Below are positions 29,506-33,767 of a DNA stretch of 33,767 bases, piece by piece; position 1 is the stretch's first letter, and each line of letters begins with the position of its first letter. The notes under the pieces are model-generated. The model did no database searches. It was not told where the DNA came from and saw only the letters and a program-made list of their open reading frames with translations. Source of the DNA: Corallococcus llansteffanensis (GTDB lineage Bacteria; Myxococcota; Myxococcia; Myxococcales; Myxococcaceae); contig NZ_RAWB01000032.1 in NCBI RefSeq assembly GCF_003612055.1, positions 1 through 33,767 on the forward strand. Direction: 5' to 3'. Both the position numbers and the translations under genes were made by a program.

Positions 29506-31878
29506 CTAGTCGAACTTCGCGCGGGCGAAGACGTCCCAGAGCGTCCCCATGAACATGCCGCCAAACCGTCGCATCGCGTCCGCCCGCTTCAGCGGGGACG
29601 CCGTGCCCGTCACCGAGAACGTGGTGAGCTGCTGGAGGAAGTCCGGCAGGTGCAGGCGGATGATGCCGCTGGACACCACGGGCGCGGAGCGCTCGGTGCC
29701 CCGGCGCACCACGGTGTAGAGCGTGGACGTGTCGCTCCACACGTCGAAGCCCGCGTCGTCGCAGACCTCCTTGTAGCCATCCAGCAGGTACGGCTGGCCG
29801 TCCATGCCGGTGAAGGGCAGCAGGTACAGCATGCGCCGCTGATAGAAGCGCTCCGCGTCCACGAAGAGGTTGAAGACGCCGTTCTCCACCGCCGAGCCCC
29901 CGGGCGGCGTGAGGCCGTGCACGTGGACGGTGCCCTGCGCGATGCCGCCGTGCGACTCCTGCGCGAGGAAGCGGTCCAGGTTGGGCAGCGTGATGGTGAC
30001 GACGAACTCCGCCACGTGTCCCGCGCGCTGGCCCGCGCGCGCCGCCCCCGCGAAGTCGTCCGCGGGCAGGTACGCCGGCTGGACGAAGCCCTTCATCCGC
30101 TCCGTGAAGCGCAGCCCCACCACCGGCGTGGGCGAGGCCACCGTGCCACCGGGGGGAATCACCACCGTGCCCAGCGGATCCGTCCCCGGCACCACGGGCG
30201 TGTGTGGCGGCTCCACCTCCACCGGCATCATCCGCATCGTCGTCTGCACGAAGCCCCGCGGCGCCGTGCGCGTCGGCTTCGCCGGGGTCCGCTCCGGGGC
30301 CATCCAGTCCGGGGCGTCCTGCACCTCGCGGATGACCTGCTCCACGTTGCGCTCGGCCACGGCCGCGATGCTGGAGGACGGGTTCACGCCGATGCCCACC
30401 GGCAGCGCCGCGCCGTCGAACACGTACAGGCCGGGGTAGCCGTGCACCTCCCCTTTCGGGGTGAGGACGCCGTACGCGGGCTCCTCCGCCATCATGCAGC
30501 CGCCCAGGTTGTGCACGGACACCGGCAGGTGCAGCCGCTCCCACAGCGGGTTGTAGGCCGCGCGCGTGCCCAGCGCCCGGGCCACGTCCTCGCAGAGCTG
30601 CTCCTGGGTGCGGTACAGCGGCAGGTTCGCGGGCACGTCCCACTGCGCCTGCAATTCGCGCGTGAGGGGCGACAGCGACAGCCGGCCGTTGGCCTTGTCG
30701 CGGCCCATGGCCAGGAACACCGCCTGGAAGCGGCCGCGCTCGTTCTCGATGGCGGCCAGGTCCTTGGTGCGCAGGCGCAGCGCCTTCACCAGCTCGCGCT
30801 GCAACAGGTCCGCCGGCAGGCTGAGCGCGTGGTCCGGATCCAGGGCGAGCATCAGCCCCGCCGCCTGCGCCGGGTGGCCGCCCTCCTGGAAGAGAAACCA
30901 GGTCTTGTCCTTGCCCGTCCCCTCCTCCACCACCATGCCGGTGGTGATGGTAGGGCCCACGGACGGATCCCACGGCTCCTTCGTGTCGAACGCGAACGCG
31001 AGGAAGTCCCCGTTGGCCGAGTAGTGCGAGCCCAGCCGCGCGCTCAGCTCCGGCAGCGTGCCCAGGACGTCGCGGTTTCTCAGCAGCAGCTCCGTGGTGT
31101 TCACCGCGCCCGCGCAGAGGAAGACGCGGCGCGCGTCCACGGTGCGCTGCATGCCGGCGGCCGCGTGGTCGGTGAAGGTGACGCGGTAGCCCGGCGACAG
31201 CGGCTCGATGCGCGTCACCTCCGCCTGCGTGGACACCTCCGCGCCCTGCTGTTCGGCGACGGCCAGGTAGTTGAGGTCCAGCGTGTTCTTCGCGCGGACG
31301 TTGCAGCCGATGTCGCACTCGCCGCAGTAGTTGCAGCCTTCCTGCTCCACGCCGAACTTGTTGGGCAGCGACTCGCCCGCGGGGGCGAAGCGCACGGCGA
31401 GGTTCGGGTGGAAGAACTGCGCCTCGCGGCCCAGCTTCTTCGCCACCTCCTGCATCCGCTTCGTCTTCGGCGGCAGGCCGCGCGCGGAGGCCGTGATGGG
31501 CTGCACGTCCAGCATGTGCGCGACCAGGTCGTAGTACGGATCCAACGCCGGGCGGCTGTAGCCCTCCGGCCACCCCGACGCGAACACCTCCGCCGGAGGA
31601 CGCAGGTGCACGTTGGCGTAGATGAGCGAGCCGCCGCCGTACCCCGCGGACTGCACGATGCTCATCCCCTTGAGCAGCTTGATGTCGAAGAGGCCCTGCC
31701 GGTGCTGCCACAGCCAGCCGTTGCGAGGGTCCTCGAAGTCGCGCGGGAAGCTGCCCTTCGGGTAGCGCAGGCCGCGCTCGAGCACGCGCACGGAGAACCC
31801 CGCCTGCGCGAGCCGACAGGCCGTCACTGCGCCGCCAAACCCGGTGCCGATGACCAGGGCGTCGTATGCGGGTGCCAT
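29506..31878 (-). CDS. GMC-family oxidoreductase with C-terminal extra domain, first copy
   Basis: The 790-residue protein joins a GMC oxidoreductase (about 1-515) to a beta-rich domain of about 230 residues. The GMC part shows YDALVIGTGFGG at 5-16, AGYGGGSLIYANV near 78-90, the motif C182-C185-C188-C192 followed by AKNTLDLNYL, and HNLGGCMMAE. A proline-rich linker (near 530-580) leads to a domain with VFNLFVDAERFY, YLLDGYKEV and DVWSDTSTLYTVV. In fused homologues, as I recall them, the order is GMC, this domain, then hydrolase; here the hydrolase is a separate gene. ATG 31878 has GGAGG 6 nt upstream. It heads a four-gene operon ending with arsC and is divergent from the kinase gene. Confidence 0.86.
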   Translation of the reverse strand: MAPAYDALVIGTGFGGAVTACRLAQAGFSVRVLERGLRYPKGSFPRDFEDPRNGWLWQHRQGLFDIKLLKGMSIVQSAGYGGGSLIYANVHLRPPAEVFASGWPEGYSRPALDPYYDLVAHMLDVQPITASARGLPPKTKRMQEVAKKLGREAQFFHPNLAVRFAPAGESLPNKFGVEQEGCNYCGECDIGCNVRAKNTLDLNYLAVAEQQGAEVSTQAEVTRIEPLSPGYRVTFTDHAAAGMQRTVDARRVFLCAGAVNTTELLLRNRDVLGTLPELSARLGSHYSANGDFLAFAFDTKEPWDPSVGPTITTGMVVEEGTGKDKTWFLFQEGGHPAQAAGLMLALDPDHALSLPADLLQRELVKALRLRTKDLAAIENERGRFQAVFLAMGRDKANGRLSLSPLTRELQAQWDVPANLPLYRTQEQLCEDVARALGTRAAYNPLWERLHLPVSVHNLGGCMMAEEPAYGVLTPKGEVHGYPGLYVFDGAALPVGIGVNPSSSIAAVAERNVEQVIREVQDAPDWMAPERTPAKPTRTAPRGFVQTTMRMMPVEVEPPHTPVVPGTDPLGTVVIPPGGTVASPTPVVGLRFTERMKGFVQPAYLPADDFAGAARAGQRAGHVAEFVVTITLPNLDRFLAQESHGGIAQGTVHVHGLTPPGGSAVENGVFNLFVDAERFYQRRMLYLLPFTGMDGQPYLLDGYKEVCDDAGFDVWSDTSTLYTVVRRGTERSAPVVSSGIIRLHLPDFLQQLTTFSVTGTASPLKRADAMRRFGGMFMGTLWDVFARAKFD

Positions 31879-31895
31879 GTTCCCCCTCCGGGTGC

Positions 31896-31949
31896 GGTCC
31901 CCGGAAGCAGGGACCAGGAGCACGACCCGGGAGCGTCCTGGAAAGGACG
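31896..31949. promoter_or_regulatory. two inverted repeats in the GMC/kinase divergent region
   Basis: The 288-bp gap 31879-32166 holds both divergent promoters. GGTCCC at 31896-31901 pairs with GGGACC at 31910-31915, and CGTCCT at 31934-31939 pairs with AGGACG at 31944-31949. Both lie within 75 bp of the GMC start and may be operators or leader hairpins. No core promoter could be picked with confidence. Confidence 0.35.
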
Positions 31950-32166
31950 TACCGATCCTACAACGGGGCGGCGACTTTTCCTTGAGGCCCGCCTTCCCGG
32001 CAGGTCGCTCTTTTCAGCCCAGGAGTCGCGCATTCCAGGAACAGCGTGGATCCGCGTGCCGTTGTGGCCAGCGTCGGCAAGCAGACGGCCAGCCTCGGGG
32101 CGGGTGGCCCGGGCGCGCGACGTTCCCCCGGGTCCGCGCTATTCTCGCCGGATAGCCGGACTTTCA

Positions 32167-33767
32167 ATGAAAACTCGAAGAATTCCAGACACCGGGTCGC
32201 ACCGCGCGCTGACCGAGCAGGAGATGCCGGCCCTGGCGCCGTTGGATCCGCTGGTGTCGGCGCAGCTGGGCGAGTTCGTCATCCAGGAGCGCATTGGCGC
32301 GGGCGGCATGGGCGTGGTGTACCGCGCGGTGCATCCGCTCATCGGCAAGCAGGCGGCCATCAAGGTGCTGCGGGCGGAGCTGATGTCGCCGGAGCAGGAG
32401 CAGCGGCTGCTGGTGGAGGCCCGCGCGGTGAACGCCATCCGGCACCCGGGCATCCTGGACATCTTCAACTTCGGCACGCTCCCGGACGGGCGTCCGTACG
32501 TGGTGATGGAGCTGCTCCAGGGCCGGCCGCTGGCGGACGTGCTGCACGTGCAGGGTCGGCTGGACGTGGCGATGACGGTCTGGATGCTGGATCAGATGTT
32601 GTCCGCGCTGGGGGCGGCGCACCGTGCGGGCGTGGTGCACCGGGACCTGAAGCCAGCGAACGTGTTCATGGTGGAGCTGCCGGACGCCGCGCCCACCCTG
32701 AAGCTGGTCGACTTCGGCATCGCGAAGGTGTTGCAGTCGAACGCCGGGCTGACGCGGACGGACGGCTCCGTGCTGGGCACGCCGGACTTCATGGCGCCGG
32801 AGCAGATCCGCGGAGGCACCATCGGTCCGGCGACGGACCTCTACGCCGTGGGGGTCCTCGCGTTCCAGATGCTCACCGGCGTGCGGCCCTTCCAGGGCGA
32901 GAACGTGCAGGTGATGTTCGCCCACGTGGAGCAGGCACCGCCCCGGCCCTCATCGAAGGTGGAGGGCATTCCGCCCGCGCTTGACGCGCTGGTGCTCCAG
33001 TTGCTGGAGAAGGATCCCGCGCGGCGTCCGGCCTCCGCCGAAGCGGTGCGCCAGCAACTCCAGACCCTGTCGCAGGAGCTGTTGCTGAAGAAGCCCACGG
33101 GCACGACAGGGCTCCGCACGGCGATGAAGCCCGAGGGTGAAGCGCCGACGTCCCCTTCCGCGGTCCGGGTCCCGGGGTTCCTGACGGTTCGCCGGAAGGC
33201 AGCGCCGCTCGTGCTGGGAGCGGTCGCGGCGCTGGTGCTGCTGGGAGTGGGCTTCGGGTGGTTGAACCGCGAGCGGGAAGCGACGCCGGTCCTGGATCAG
33301 CGGAGGCCCATGCCGGTCGCGCCCGTGCTGCCAACGCGGCCTCCGGACGTCGCGCCCCCCAAGGCAACGGAGGGCACGTCCCCGGTGACGGCGGGCGACC
33401 AGGACAGGCCCACCGGGGCCACTCCCACGGTTGTTGCCGAGGACGACGCGGACACGACTTCGGGGAGCGAGGTGAAGGCGTCGGGGCTGGCGGCGTTGCC
33501 GCTCGGTTCGCCGTCGGAGAAGCGGCTCGCGCGGAGACTGGCCGGGCTGTTCAAGCAGCTGCGTGCGCGGGCGAAGGACGTGGATGCGGAAGGCGAGCTG
33601 CGGGGCAAGCTGGTGCAGCAGTACCGCGCGGCCGCGGATGCCACCACGGAGCCCGAGCGCGCACGCATCCACCTGGGGCTCGACGCCTGGGAGAAGGTGC
33701 TGGCCGAGCGCATCGCCCGGCACGACGCGCCGCCCCCGCCCGTCGTCCAGCCGGTGGTGGCCCCCCG
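32167..33767 (+). CDS. membrane-anchored Ser/Thr protein kinase (partial, runs off the window)
   Basis: The frame from ATG 32167 is open to the window edge (533 codons). The kinase domain, residues 37 to about 300, is complete and active-looking: glycine loop GAGGMGVV at 44-51, K66 in AIK, E84 of helix C, HRDLKPAN at 158-165 with D160, DFG at 182-184 and APE at 210-212. A juxtamembrane segment leads to one membrane helix at about 346-366. The extracytoplasmic part that follows is Pro/Thr/Ala-rich, then a helical charged region. Its sensor portion and stop lie beyond the window. This is the Pkn type abundant in myxobacteria. A weak ribosome site precedes the start; the upstream gap is shared with the divergent GMC operon. 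Confidence 0.9.
   Translation, partial: MKTRRIPDTGSHRALTEQEMPALAPLDPLVSAQLGEFVIQERIGAGGMGVVYRAVHPLIGKQAAIKVLRAELMSPEQEQRLLVEARAVNAIRHPGILDIFNFGTLPDGRPYVVMELLQGRPLADVLHVQGRLDVAMTVWMLDQMLSALGAAHRAGVVHRDLKPANVFMVELPDAAPTLKLVDFGIAKVLQSNAGLTRTDGSVLGTPDFMAPEQIRGGTIGPATDLYAVGVLAFQMLTGVRPFQGENVQVMFAHVEQAPPRPSSKVEGIPPALDALVLQLLEKDPARRPASAEAVRQQLQTLSQELLLKKPTGTTGLRTAMKPEGEAPTSPSAVRVPGFLTVRRKAAPLVLGAVAALVLLGVGFGWLNREREATPVLDQRRPMPVAPVLPTRPPDVAPPKATEGTSPVTAGDQDRPTGATPTVVAEDDADTTSGSEVKASGLAALPLGSPSEKRLARRLAGLFKQLRARAKDVDAEGELRGKLVQQYRAAADATTEPERARIHLGLDAWEKVLAERIARHDAPPPPVVQPVVAP

Noticed and set aside
26445-31878. Arsenic resistance operon
   Set aside because: Only arsC is present; the other genes are GMC oxidoreductases and a hydrolase, with no regulator or pump.

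Overview
The window is about 70% GC with strongly GC-ending codons, many lipid/steroid-type flavoenzymes, a lipoprotein and a Pkn-type membrane Ser/Thr kinase. This fits a myxobacterium (Myxococcus/Corallococcus type). That assignment is inferred from gene content and style; no marker gene is present. No tRNA, rRNA, CRISPR array, insertion sequence or phage gene was seen.

Layout. Positions 1-11431 hold ordinary, mostly independent genes: a FUSC-family membrane protein, a phospholipase C-type phosphoesterase, a secreted glycoside hydrolase (minus), a long RluA-type pseudouridine synthase, an NADPH:quinone reductase-like enzyme (minus), a secreted M28 metallopeptidase, a metallophosphoesterase (minus) and a lipoprotein made of three Cys-rich repeats (minus). 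Positions 11761-13956 hold two plus-strand genes: a nucleotidyltransferase-like protein and an unrecognised 228-residue protein.

Positions 13970-26252 are the most interesting part: eleven minus-strand genes, read from 26252 down to 13970, that overlap or are at most 18 nt apart. In transcription order they are a second nucleotidyltransferase-like protein (paralogue of the 11761 gene), hldE, an FAD (DAO-type) oxidoreductase, gmhB, gmhA, an inositol-monophosphatase-like phosphatase, a small P-loop kinase-like protein, a class III PLP aminotransferase, a GT9 (heptosyltransferase-type) glycosyltransferase, a flavin amine oxidase/L-amino-acid-oxidase-like enzyme, and a methylthioribose-kinase-type sugar kinase. 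GmhA, HldE and GmhB together make ADP-D-glycero-beta-D-manno-heptose from sedoheptulose 7-phosphate, and the GT9 enzyme could transfer it. The extra oxidases, aminotransferase, phosphatase and kinases are not part of LPS heptose synthesis. I infer that this operon builds a modified (perhaps amino-) heptose glycoconjugate or small molecule. It is the best candidate here for an undescribed system.

Positions 26445-31878 are a second minus-strand operon: two GMC (cholesterol-oxidase-like) oxidoreductases with four-Cys motifs, an alpha/beta hydrolase with Cys in the nucleophile position, and a thioredoxin-type arsenate reductase. Between the two operons lie three consecutive hairpins. The window ends inside a transmembrane Ser/Thr protein kinase transcribed divergently from the GMC operon.
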